The notes beneath the pieces are model-generated. The model worked only from the letters and a program-made list of their open reading frames with translations, ran no database searches and was not told the DNA's origin. 31,629 bases of DNA, from positions 1 to 31,629 of the forward strand of contig CAWVWE010000024.1 in NCBI GenBank assembly GCA_963933975.1, given 5' to 3'. The stretch is from UBA10364 sp905182675. GTDB taxonomy: Bacteria; Bacteroidota; Bacteroidia; Flavobacteriales; Schleiferiaceae. Made by a program: the position numbers and the translations under genes. This document shows, one piece after another, positions 8,120 through 16,172 of the stretch. Each line of letters opens with the position of its first letter. Position 1 is the stretch's first letter.

Positions 8120-9511
8120 TTGCCCTTCAAGCAGATAAATACCGCGTTAACGTTGTCCATTATTATAGGACTCGCTGTGACGCTATATGTTGACTTTTAT
8201 TGGGAGGCGTTCTCTGCATCCATAGCTGCTCTGTCATCTGCATGGTGGATATGGAAACGTCAATGGGAGCATACGGGGTATTTACTTCTTGGGATTTTGC
8301 TTCCTCTTTCTGTAAAAGTCGGCCTCCCTTTTGGCGACCTACATTTACCTGCTGAGGCATTGATTGTCGTGCTTGCCTTCGTCACGTTATTTAGATTTCT
8401 AGTACCTCTTAATCTCGCTATAATAAAGAAGAATCCGTTACCTTTTTTATGGTTGCTAAGTTTTATTCCTGGAATATTGATGTCAGAGATGCCACTTGTA
8501 AGCCTTAAGTTTTGGGTCATTAACGGATTATTTGTCTTCACTTTTTATTACGGATTCTTGCTCATGGCAAGCCGCGGCAAACCTTTGCCTATGCTGCCTT
8601 TTATGATAGCGTTAGTTCCTGTTTTAGTGTTAGGCTTAGCCCAATTTATAAAGTTTGATTTCAATCCTGTGACCATCTCCGGACTTTATAAGCCCTTTTT
8701 TTACAGCCATACCATGCTTGGAGCGAGTCTGGCGATAATAGCCGGGTACTCATGGAGTCAATCTAAAAACCAAAAATACTGGAGGCCCATAGCGGTTCTT
8801 GTCGCTCTACTTGTCGTCTTAACTGGATCACGTGCTGCACTCTGGTCAGTGGTTTTCATGTTAACTATTTGGGCATTGATGCACCTTCCTCAGTTGTGGC
8901 GTTGGCTTTTACCGGCCACTCTTTTGGTGGTTTATTTCAGCTTGTTTGGCACTGCTAAAATCCAGGAATCAATAAGCTATAACTCTTTCCAAAGTCACGA
9001 TCCTCAAGCTACGTTGTTGGAGAAAAGTATGTCCGTCACTAATATTCAAACTGATGCTAGTAATATGGAACGACTCAATAGATGGGTAAGCGCATTGCGC
9101 ATGTTTGAGGAACGTCCCATGTTTGGCTTTGGTCCTGGCAGCTATCAGTTCACCTACATTCCCTTTCAAGAAAAAAGTTTGGAAAACAGGTTAACTGTAC
9201 GCAATCCGGATTCTCCACCGCCAGGCTCAGGTGGGAGTGCACATTCAGAAATCCTACTTCAACTTAGTGAGAACGGAATAGGGACGGTACTGATATTCTT
9301 AGTCATGATCGGACGCTGGGTCTACTTTGGCTTTTTAAGAGGTACTCTTCGTTCTCCACAAACAGCCCTGTTCTTAGCATTGAGTACCTATCTGTTTCAT
9401 ATGCAGTTCAATAATTTTTTGAATCAGCCAGCGTTTGCCTTTCTTTTCTGGGGATGTGCCGCCTATTTTGACCACCAATTAAGACGAAACAACCATGAGT
9501 TATTACAGTGA
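8120..9511 (+). CDS. O-antigen ligase/polymerase (Wzy_C-type) membrane protein, TTG start
   Basis: A 463-aa protein with about ten TM helices and one long periplasmic loop (about 295-370). The loop has the family hallmarks: an R-x-N-R-W element (ERLNRW), ALRMFEERPMFGFGPGSY, and a SAHSE histidine motif before the following TM helices; GSRAAL occurs in an earlier helix. It polymerises or ligates lipid-linked repeat units at the outer face of the inner membrane. The first in-frame ATG is over 100 codons in, so TTG at 8120, three bases after the previous stop, is the only reasonable start. It is paralogous to the gene at 24999-26432. Confidence 0.88.
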   Translation: MPFKQINTALTLSIIIGLAVTLYVDFYWEAFSASIAALSSAWWIWKRQWEHTGYLLLGILLPLSVKVGLPFGDLHLPAEALIVVLAFVTLFRFLVPLNLAIIKKNPLPFLWLLSFIPGILMSEMPLVSLKFWVINGLFVFTFYYGFLLMASRGKPLPMLPFMIALVPVLVLGLAQFIKFDFNPVTISGLYKPFFYSHTMLGASLAIIAGYSWSQSKNQKYWRPIAVLVALLVVLTGSRAALWSVVFMLTIWALMHLPQLWRWLLPATLLVVYFSLFGTAKIQESISYNSFQSHDPQATLLEKSMSVTNIQTDASNMERLNRWVSALRMFEERPMFGFGPGSYQFTYIPFQEKSLENRLTVRNPDSPPPGSGGSAHSEILLQLSENGIGTVLIFLVMIGRWVYFGFLRGTLRSPQTALFLALSTYLFHMQFNNFLNQPAFAFLFWGCAAYFDHQLRRNNHELLQ

Positions 9512-10292
9512 AGTAGGACATTATTACGATAAGGATGCAGTTGATTTCGAACGGCGCTATCATTTGAACCCGGCGCTGCAAAGAATTAGACAGAGCTTTC
9601 GCGAACGTGTGAAATCGCATCCACAATCCACGGTTTTAGAAGTTGGGTTTGGACCTGGATTTGATTTGGTTCATTTTGCAGAGCAATTTCCAGAACAGCA
9701 GTATTATGGTATTGATATATCAGAGGAAATGGTGCGCCTTACTCAAGAGAAAATTGATAACGGTAAGTTCATAAACGCACAAGTTGCTCAGGGGAGTGTA
9801 GAGCATTTAAATACCTTGTTTCCAGAGGTTAAGTTTGACATGATCTATGTCTTTTTTGGCGCGTTAAACACTGTGGACGACCTAGACCACGCGATGACTT
9901 GTATGCGCGATGTTCTAAAACCAGGGGGTCGAATGGTACTTACCTTCGTCAATAAATATTACCTCGCAGGTACTTTAATAGAGTTGCTTAAAGGCAAGCC
10001 TAAGAATGCCTTTGCTCGTTGGCGTAAAGTTTGGGGAGGATATTCACCGACTAATTATTTAGCCAGCAAGTGCTTTGCACCTGGAAGTATTAGCAAAAAG
10101 GTAAAGCTGCCATTGACCTACAGTAGGGGCTACAGTATAATTTATCCAGCATGGTATTACCACAAGCTTCATAAGATTCTTCCTAACGCCCTGTTACAAA
10201 TGCTTTGGAGCTTTGATGACGCTATTTCCACCACAAAACTTGGCACTTTTGGAGAGTACATGTTGTACGAATTTCAGTCATCTAAGACCTAG
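9495..10292 (+). CDS. Class I SAM-dependent methyltransferase
   Basis: A 265-aa soluble protein. Motif I VLEVGFGPG is at 47-55, the acidic ribose-binding residue is in GIDIS (72-76), and the motif IV-like FDMIYVFFGALNTV and the LKPGGRMVLTF loop are both present. It starts 17 nt inside the polymerase gene, so it is translationally coupled and belongs to the polysaccharide operon. A sugar O- or N-methyltransferase acting on the polymer, or a lipid-linked terminator of chain growth, is plausible; the acceptor cannot be read from the sequence. It converges with the epimerase gene, leaving only 2 nt between stops and no terminator hairpin. Confidence 0.88.
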   Translation: MSYYSEVGHYYDKDAVDFERRYHLNPALQRIRQSFRERVKSHPQSTVLEVGFGPGFDLVHFAEQFPEQQYYGIDISEEMVRLTQEKIDNGKFINAQVAQGSVEHLNTLFPEVKFDMIYVFFGALNTVDDLDHAMTCMRDVLKPGGRMVLTFVNKYYLAGTLIELLKGKPKNAFARWRKVWGGYSPTNYLASKCFAPGSISKKVKLPLTYSRGYSIIYPAWYYHKLHKILPNALLQMLWSFDDAISTTKLGTFGEYMLYEFQSSKT

Positions 10293-10294
10293 CT

Positions 10295-11248
10295 TTACGA
10301 GCGTTCTGTAAGAACTTTAACCGTCTTAGCGATCAGCAAGTCGAGATTACGATCAACAGCCTTATAAGAGTCTTTCCATTCGGAGTGCATGGTGGTTACT
10401 GGTGTATTTGAAGTCAGTGCTTCCGCTACGGTCTTCCCGTGTTTTTTGACCAATTCCTTTTCGTCTACTTGCCTGACATCGAGGCCTAAAACACCTCCTA
10501 TTTTCCCCGCGAATTCTAACTGAGAGATCGGTGCGAAACCAAAAAGGTTATAGCTTTCCCCCTTGTTGCCATGAGTGGATACATGAAGTAATTGACCTGC
10601 GCAGTCCTCCACTGATATGATGGACATTTGCTGTCGACCATCACCGTAATAGGGCACAAAGCCAGACGCTTGAGCAGGGCGGTAGAAGAAATATTCAAAC
10701 CAAGAATCCGATCCCAAAATCCAAGCAGGTCTGGCCGTACGAACATCTAAAATAGTCCCTTTTGCTTCTGCAGTAAACGGACGCTCCGCATATTCATAAG
10801 CCCTGGCATAGGCAATGGGCGAGAGGGGTTGTTCTTCGTCCGCCATGGCAACTGTATTTCCATACATCAACGTTCCGCTGCAGTAAACCAGTGTTGGGGG
10901 TATGGGTAAGTTCTCAAAAATAGTACGAAGCCTGACGTTAGCTTGATAACCACGTTTTGCGGCCGCTCTTCGGCTGCGATCTGTTTTCCCCGCGAGTCGC
11001 GCGCAATGGAATACCGTATCAGGTGGATAATCAACGAATTTTTGTCTCTGGAGCTTCCCTAATGAAGACATGAAAAAATTTGTACGCTGCATAATCCAGG
11101 GTAGAATGGTGCGATGCCCTAGTGTGGATATTCTACCGGGAAAAACCCCCTCTTGCCGCTTTTGAATGAGCAGCTTGGTTAGTTGAGCTCCCACATAACC
11201 CGTGGAGCCTAATACCCAAATTTCCTTTTGCTGTTGTAATGTTCCCAT
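10295..11248 (-). CDS. NAD(P)-dependent epimerase/dehydratase-like (extended SDR) with atypical active site
   Basis: A 317-aa protein. The Rossmann glycine motif GSTGYVG is at 14-20. A serine-containing CSGTLMYG segment (about 123-130) sits where the SDR catalytic Ser/Thr lies. The usual YxxxK motif appears as Y147-A-R-A-Y151, so the lysine is missing. A substrate-binding region with YGDGRQQMSIISVEDCA follows. Family members act on nucleotide sugars or on other carbonyl substrates; the loss of lysine suggests altered catalysis or a binding role. It is last in the minus-strand series after the GH16 gene (42 nt gap) and adjoins the polysaccharide module tail to tail. Confidence 0.8.
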   Translation of the reverse strand: MGTLQQQKEIWVLGSTGYVGAQLTKLLIQKRQEGVFPGRISTLGHRTILPWIMQRTNFFMSSLGKLQRQKFVDYPPDTVFHCARLAGKTDRSRRAAAKRGYQANVRLRTIFENLPIPPTLVYCSGTLMYGNTVAMADEEQPLSPIAYARAYEYAERPFTAEAKGTILDVRTARPAWILGSDSWFEYFFYRPAQASGFVPYYGDGRQQMSIISVEDCAGQLLHVSTHGNKGESYNLFGFAPISQLEFAGKIGGVLGLDVRQVDEKELVKKHGKTVAEALTSNTPVTTMHSEWKDSYKAVDRNLDLLIAKTVKVLTERS

Positions 11249-11290
11249 CTTAACAAAAATACACAGAACCTAAGTAATGAGCTCGCGTGT

Positions 11291-12358
11291 TTATTGCTTC
11301 ATGAAGGTGCGCAGAACACTTTGACCATTTTGATCATTTGTTACGGTGCACTGGTAGGTCCCAGGTGCTAAATTCGATATGTTGATGACATTTTCGATAT
11401 CCTTTAAGGCCTCAGATTGTAATAGTTTCCCAGTAATATCAAAAATCTCAATAGAGGCAATTTCAAAAGGGTGAACTACATGAATGATACCTCTAGACGG
11501 GTTAGGATACAGTTCTACAGATGCAGCTTCTAATTCCTCTTTACTCAACGTGCTGCTTTGGTAAACTCGAATGTAATCAACAATCATTGGGCTTTGAGTA
11601 AATGATGCTGTTATACTAGATTGAATAGCCACGTTAAACAACAGGTATTGCGGATCATCAAAAGGCCAAGTATTTGCGTCACGTGTAGCGGGCTCATAGG
11701 TATAATGAACCACGCTATCTACGCTAAACACCATTTTAGTAGGTGTCCATTCTACCGCATAAGTTTTGAATCCAGTACTGACTCCTGTGATATACTGACT
11801 CCCCTTATTTTGGGTACCTCCATAGCTAGATGGAGTGTGCATGGCACTTGAAATATAGTTTTGGTTATCACCCCAATGCTCCATGATGTCAACCTCACCA
11901 CAAGCGGGCCATCCGGTAGTGCCGAAACCTTTTGTTTGCCAGTAGGCGCCAGTTTCAGTGATATTCTGCCCAAGCATCCACAAGGCAGGCCATGTTCCAA
12001 TACCAGTGGGTAATTGGGCTCTAATTTCAACACGTCCGTAGGTGAAGGCGAATTTGGAGTTGAGCCTTGCAGAGGTATAATCTTTAGTCACTCCTTGGTC
12101 TGTAAAAGTTTCTTTAATTGCTGTCAAGTAAAGCTTACCACTACTCACGCTTGAATTAGTGTCTCTATTTGTGTAATGCTGAACCTCACCGTTAAACCAG
12201 CTCTGTCCATTGTTCGGAAGAAGGGTTTGGTGAAACCAATTATTAGTATCCACGCTACCGTTGACATTAAATTCATCCGACCAGACGAGCGTATCAAAAG
12301 TTTGTGCGTTAGCATTGAGCGCCAAGAAAAAAGCAAATAGAAAAGCAAACGATCTCAT
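11291..12358 (-). CDS. Secreted GH16 beta-glucanase with T9SS type A sorting domain
   Basis: A 355-aa protein: signal peptide 1-19 (cleavage after NANAQ), GH16 jelly-roll domain about 22-268, T9SS sorting domain 281-355. The catalytic signature EVDIME is intact, with nucleophile E155, helper D157 and acid/base E160. The upstream GTWPALWMLG and the closing VDYIRVYQ strand are typical of laminarinase/lichenase-like members. The tail opens with VELYPNPSRG and ends FMKQ, as in cargo of the type IX secretion system. Likely substrate is a beta-1,3 or mixed-linkage glucan, though agar- or carrageenan-type GH16 specificities cannot be excluded. A near-match promoter element TACCTTTA (12404 to 12397) lies about 40 nt upstream of the ATG. 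Confidence 0.93.
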   Translation of the reverse strand: MRSFAFLFAFFLALNANAQTFDTLVWSDEFNVNGSVDTNNWFHQTLLPNNGQSWFNGEVQHYTNRDTNSSVSSGKLYLTAIKETFTDQGVTKDYTSARLNSKFAFTYGRVEIRAQLPTGIGTWPALWMLGQNITETGAYWQTKGFGTTGWPACGEVDIMEHWGDNQNYISSAMHTPSSYGGTQNKGSQYITGVSTGFKTYAVEWTPTKMVFSVDSVVHYTYEPATRDANTWPFDDPQYLLFNVAIQSSITASFTQSPMIVDYIRVYQSSTLSKEELEAASVELYPNPSRGIIHVVHPFEIASIEIFDITGKLLQSEALKDIENVINISNLAPGTYQCTVTNDQNGQSVLRTFMKQ

Positions 12359-12457
12359 GTATCCATTGGGTTTATAGGGTTCAGTACAATAGTCAATAAA
12401 GGTACGGGAATAGCGAGTATGAAACTACTTGACCATAGTCACAAAAGCTCCTTTCCA

Positions 12458-12618
12458 CTAGACAATGGTTGGACAAAATAGGCAGGTAGGGACGTGGCCT
12501 TCGCCCATCATCATATGAGGCATACCTTTTGGTCCATGATGACCCGTGGTGCGGCCCAATAAGAATCCTAGAATACCGAAGATTACGGCGATAAGAGCAA
12601 AGGCGAACCAATTTTCAT
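12458..12618 (-). pseudogene. Frameshifted His/Met-rich single-TM mini-protein
   Basis: On the minus strand the frame 12613 to 12458 is open for 51 codons and then stops (TAG at 12458-12460). It encodes a strongly hydrophobic helix (FAFALIAVIFGILGFLLG), then a short tail rich in Gly, His, Met and Cys (TTGHHGPKGMPHMMM, later CLFC). No ATG lies in frame, and a TAA stands 12 nt before it. An ATG at 12618-12616 sits just ahead but is one base out of register: a single extra A in the ATGAAAATTGG run would give MKNWFAF and restore a 53-aa protein. Hydrophobic helix plus metal-ligand tail argues for a real gene that has taken a one-base deletion, or for an error in the base calls. It fills most of the 335-nt gap between neighbours; nothing else is seen there. 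Confidence 0.5.
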
Positions 12619-12693
12619 TTAGCGTTTACATAGCTGTTTTCTTAAGTGATTGAAAAGTAGGGCTAAATCGCTAAAGGAAGGAATAAGGGCTTG

Positions 12694-13968
12694 TTAAAAC
12701 CCCTTCATTATTTTCTGCAGACGCTGTGGATATATGACTAATTGAATGAAGTTAAATTCGAGATGCTGTTGGCTTAATGCGCCTTCGGGAAGCTCAAGTT
12801 GTAGCGTTGGATAATAGCGAAAATTCGTTCTCAAGATCCACCAATCGCCTTTTACACTGGGGCGAATGTCCCACCCGAAGACAATATTTGGGCTCCAGAT
12901 TTGCTCGGTAACAGGGTCTAGATCGCTGCCGAATTCTGTTCGAGTAAGCTCAAGGTTTTCGCGTCCAATACCCGCCCCGAGATATGGCACAAAGCCATGG
13001 TAATCGGAGAGAAATTTATACCCTTCAATATTCAAACTCTGGCGTTCCAGTCGCGAGATATAGTTGAAGGCATTGCGCTTTTGAATGGTACGTCTCGAAG
13101 CTACCGCAATGATGAAGTCCGATTTGGTAAAGTGGTAGCCTGCCGCAAAATCCGGGAATATATTCGGCATGCTCATATCGTCCTCAAATTGTCGTAATGC
13201 AGTAGACTTCTTTATAGGGAAAGCCGAAGAGGGACCGGCCGCTATAAATCCGCCATTTGCATTTGATTTTGAAAAGAAGAGATTGGCGTTCTTATTTGCC
13301 GAAGTAGCTGTTGGTTTAGTGGTTTCAATGGACCAGTTTACGCCCAATTGAAATAATGATCTCGGAAATGCGTCAAAGTAAGACGCTGTTGAAGACATAT
13401 AGGTTTCCAATGTTGGATTAATATTTAATCCATACTCAAGGACAACATAGCAATTAGGCATTTGATATGAGACTCCTGCATTGACAATAGAATTTACCTG
13501 AGTATGTTTGAACTGACCGATGTCATTTTGCGGGCTTACTTGTGTGTATCTGAAAGGAGAGAATGCGTAACCAAGGAAAGGCCTGAGGGCCCCCGTATGA
13601 ATAGCATAAGGATATAATCGCAGACCTGTAAAAGTGCCAAACCGGTAGTTATAATCAACTTGACTTTGATTCCTTTTGATATCTGCTGTGGTGATGGAGA
13701 CATAGAAGTCTGCATGACCCCAAAAATGAGTAGCCCCTATGTTGATACTAGGAGTGTAAAAAGAAGATCTAGAAAATTCTGTTGCGCCTCCACCTTGCGT
13801 TAAAGGATAGTTCAATATCAGTCCATTTTGAAGACTAGGAACATAGTAAGCCCCTGCACCGAAATAAGCCTTAGCGAAGGCATGGCGTTTTTCCCAATCT
13901 TGGGCCTTGGTAACAGTGGAAAAGAATGTTGCGGTCAGTAGGCAAAAGCCCAAAACGTGGTTCTTCAT
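12694..13968 (-). CDS. Outer-membrane beta-barrel-like protein, unknown function
   Basis: A 424-aa protein with signal peptide 1-23 (TKAQ cleavage). The mature part has alternating aromatic/Gly strands (AYFGAGAYYVPS, FTGLRLYPYA, LRPFLGYAFSPFRY, YVPYLGAG-type segments), indicating an outer-membrane barrel, possibly two repeated halves: an FGAGAYYVPS-like start, and a later PDFAAGYHFT/GFVPYLGAGIG section. No named family is recognised. It follows the SnoaL-DUF1684 gene by 33 nt on the same strand and may be co-transcribed with it. Confidence 0.72.
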   Translation of the reverse strand: MKNHVLGFCLLTATFFSTVTKAQDWEKRHAFAKAYFGAGAYYVPSLQNGLILNYPLTQGGGATEFSRSSFYTPSINIGATHFWGHADFYVSITTADIKRNQSQVDYNYRFGTFTGLRLYPYAIHTGALRPFLGYAFSPFRYTQVSPQNDIGQFKHTQVNSIVNAGVSYQMPNCYVVLEYGLNINPTLETYMSSTASYFDAFPRSLFQLGVNWSIETTKPTATSANKNANLFFSKSNANGGFIAAGPSSAFPIKKSTALRQFEDDMSMPNIFPDFAAGYHFTKSDFIIAVASRRTIQKRNAFNYISRLERQSLNIEGYKFLSDYHGFVPYLGAGIGRENLELTRTEFGSDLDPVTEQIWSPNIVFGWDIRPSVKGDWWILRTNFRYYPTLQLELPEGALSQQHLEFNFIQLVIYPQRLQKIMKGF

Positions 13969-14001
13969 AGGTGATCTATTTCGTAAGGTATTGCATTAAT
14001 A

Positions 14002-15063
14002 CTAGTGTTTTAAAGGCCCTAAGATACCTGCTTCTATCTTGGTATTTATAAAATTTTGAGAGGGTGTAATGGGGCAAGAGTATCCATCGCTGTACGCGCA
14101 ATAGGGATTGTAGCATTGGTTAAAGTCTATGATTAGAGTGTCACTGTTACTCTTAACCAGGTCCATAAATCTTCCAGTACCATAAGTAGATATACCCGTG
14201 GTTAAATCCTTAAAAGGGAGAAATAGATGGTCTGCATATTCGGGCAATACTTTTAGACGTAGACTCTCATAGACCTCTAATTGATACTCAACCTCGTCAA
14301 TGGTGAAATGAGCAATACCATAGGTGCGGTATTTCTTGCTTTTACCGGAAGAGGTAGACATATCAAAAGGAGCGGCATCAGGCGTTAATACTAATCGTGC
14401 TTCAACGCAATATTTCTCGTGATAAGGATAAAAATCATGATGAATAAAAGCTTTGCGATCCTTGTCGCTTAATGGGCTGTCTGTGGAGTCTCTATATTGA
14501 CGGTTCAGTTCGTCTCTGAATTTTAACACCTCAATTCTACCGTCGGCAGCAAGGGGGACCAATTCCTGCACAATCTCATTAGGCACCTCAAAACTCAAGC
14601 TGTAATGGTCAATTTTATAGCCTTGCAGAGTTTTTATAACGACCCCAGTGCCTCTGCATCTTCCCATATGTTCAGAGTCAAGACGTTCGCTAAACCACAA
14701 CACCCCAGAGTGGTTGTACCATCGGCGTTCAACGGGTAAAAAAGTCCAGGCATTGCCGCGTTTAAAGTAAGGTGCTGCCCATTTTTTAAATGCTGATACG
14801 GTCCAATACTCTCCACCATCTGTACCCTCAAAAACACTTTCGTCAGAGGCAAATGCATCAAAATATGCAGTTGAATCTGCTTGAGCCGCAGCTTTGTGCC
14901 ATGAGTCGATCACGCTGTTGAGCGCATTCTTTTGTTCTACGTTATTGAGTATTGATTCTTTCAAGACAACTACCTGAAAGTCATTATCATAATCTTCATT
15001 ACTCTGTGCTTTTGCGTGGAGCCCATGAGCAACTACGAAGGCTAGTAAAATAAGTTTTTTCAT
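14002..15063 (-). CDS. Secreted SnoaL-like/DUF1684 fusion protein
   Basis: A 353-aa protein with signal peptide 1-20 (HAKAQ). Residues about 40-150 resemble a SnoaL/DUF4440 (NTF2-like) domain: a helical start, then VIDSWHKAAAQADSTAYFDAF and a beta-rich half. Residues about 180-353 match DUF1684, shown by FRDELNRQYRDSTDSPL, a YRTYGIAHFTIDE strand and, near the end, NPYCAYSDGYSCPITP (from 319), the most conserved DUF1684 segment. The two are normally separate proteins, so this is a fusion. Biochemical role unknown. An 8-bp inverted repeat stands 12 nt upstream of its ATG and may be an operator. Confidence 0.82.
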   Translation of the reverse strand: MKKLILLAFVVAHGLHAKAQSNEDYDNDFQVVVLKESILNNVEQKNALNSVIDSWHKAAAQADSTAYFDAFASDESVFEGTDGGEYWTVSAFKKWAAPYFKRGNAWTFLPVERRWYNHSGVLWFSERLDSEHMGRCRGTGVVIKTLQGYKIDHYSLSFEVPNEIVQELVPLAADGRIEVLKFRDELNRQYRDSTDSPLSDKDRKAFIHHDFYPYHEKYCVEARLVLTPDAAPFDMSTSSGKSKKYRTYGIAHFTIDEVEYQLEVYESLRLKVLPEYADHLFLPFKDLTTGISTYGTGRFMDLVKSNSDTLIIDFNQCYNPYCAYSDGYSCPITPSQNFINTKIEAGILGPLKH

Positions 15064-15075
15064 GAATTAAATGTT

Positions 15076-15103
15076 GTCCGAAAATTTACGATTAATTTCG
15101 GAC
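15076..15103. promoter_or_regulatory. Inverted repeat upstream of the SnoaL-DUF1684 gene
   Basis: GTCCGAAA at 15076-15083 and TTTCGGAC at 15096-15103 are perfect 8-bp complements around a 12-nt AT-rich spacer. The repeat lies 12 nt before the ATG at 15063 and on the leader side, so it could be an operator or an mRNA hairpin over the start region. No T tract is present. Confidence 0.35.
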
Positions 15104-15274
15104 CATGATCAGATCTAAGCCGTTCTTTCTGTAGCGCCTATAAACACTTGTATTTCCTCCAACGGTTGCTGCCTTATGTCTCCGCTCCTGCATAACCCAA
15201 CTGTAGCATTTTTAGTACTCTAGAAGAAGCAGAAATGATGTTTTAGAATTAGGCTGCGCGTAGCTATTTAGTCG

Positions 15275-15282
15275 CATCTTTG
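15275..15282 (+). promoter_or_regulatory. Bacteroidota-type -7 element near era start
   Basis: CATCTTTG differs from the TAnnTTTG consensus by one base and ends 4 nt before the era ATG at 15287. If used, the transcript would start at or near the ATG and be almost leaderless. No convincing -33 TTTG is seen. Confidence 0.35.
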
Positions 15283-15286
15283 CAAA

Positions 15287-16168
15287 ATGGAACATAAGAG
15301 CGGCTTTGTTAACATCATAGGCAACCCTAACGTAGGGAAAAGTACACTGATGAATGCTATGGTAGGTGAGCGATTAAGCATCATCACACCGAAGGCGCAA
15401 ACCACCCGTCACAGAATTTTCGGGATCTTAAACGAGCCAGAATATCAGATTGTTTTTTCTGATACTCCTGGTGTCATTCAACCTGCGTACAAAATGCAGG
15501 AGCACATGATGAAATTTGTATCAGAGGCTTTTGATGATGCTGATGTGTTTCTATACCTGGTTGAACCTGGAGATCGTGCGTTAAAGGATGAAGGATTCTT
15601 CCAGAAATTATACACCACGGAGTTACCCGTCTTATTGATCATTAATAAGATTGATACGACTGACCAGGAGAAGCTAGAGGAAGAGGTTGCCTATTGGAAA
15701 GAATCGTTACCAAATGCTGAGATTATTCCAATTTCAGCTCTAGAGAAAGCCAATATAGATTACCTACTTCAACGATTGGTAGCGCTCATTCCTTTGAGCC
15801 CTCCCTATTTCGATAAAGAGGCCTTGACAGACAAAACAGAACGTTTTTTCGTTAGTGAACTCGTTCGTGAGCAGATACTACTGAATTATAAAAAAGAAAT
15901 TCCATACAGCGTAGAAGTTGATGTGGAAGAATTCAAAGAAGAAGAAGATATCATCAGAATACGTGCTATTATTTATGTAGCGCGTGATTCGCAAAAGGGT
16001 ATCCTCATCGGACATAAGGGTTCCATGCTCAAGAGGGTAGGGATTGGAGCTCGTAAACAATTGGAAGCATTCTTCTCAAAGCAAGTCCATTTGGAGACCT
16101 TTGTGAAGGTGAAAAAGAATTGGCGCGATAACGACCTTCAGTTGAAGCGCTTCGGATACAAACAATAA
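15287..16168 (+). CDS. era: GTPase Era (ribosome small-subunit assembly)
   Basis: A 293-aa protein. G1 motif GNPNVGKS at 12-19, G2/switch AQTTRHR, G3 DTPG at 59-62, G4 NKID and a C-terminal KH domain with IGHKGSMLKRVG are all present. Era binds the 3' end of 16S rRNA and helps mature the 30S subunit at the membrane or in the cytosol. Complete and of normal length. It is 4 nt upstream of der, so the two assembly GTPases form one operon, an arrangement that is common in Bacteroidota. Confidence 0.98.
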   Translation: MEHKSGFVNIIGNPNVGKSTLMNAMVGERLSIITPKAQTTRHRIFGILNEPEYQIVFSDTPGVIQPAYKMQEHMMKFVSEAFDDADVFLYLVEPGDRALKDEGFFQKLYTTELPVLLIINKIDTTDQEKLEEEVAYWKESLPNAEIIPISALEKANIDYLLQRLVALIPLSPPYFDKEALTDKTERFFVSELVREQILLNYKKEIPYSVEVDVEEFKEEEDIIRIRAIIYVARDSQKGILIGHKGSMLKRVGIGARKQLEAFFSKQVHLETFVKVKKNWRDNDLQLKRFGYKQ

Positions 16169-16172
16169 TAAT

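Noticed and set aside
12393..12611. 72-aa minus-strand ORF
   Set aside because: Arg/Ser/Tyr-rich noise frame; the alternative frame in the same place encodes a convincing TM helix and metal-ligand tail.
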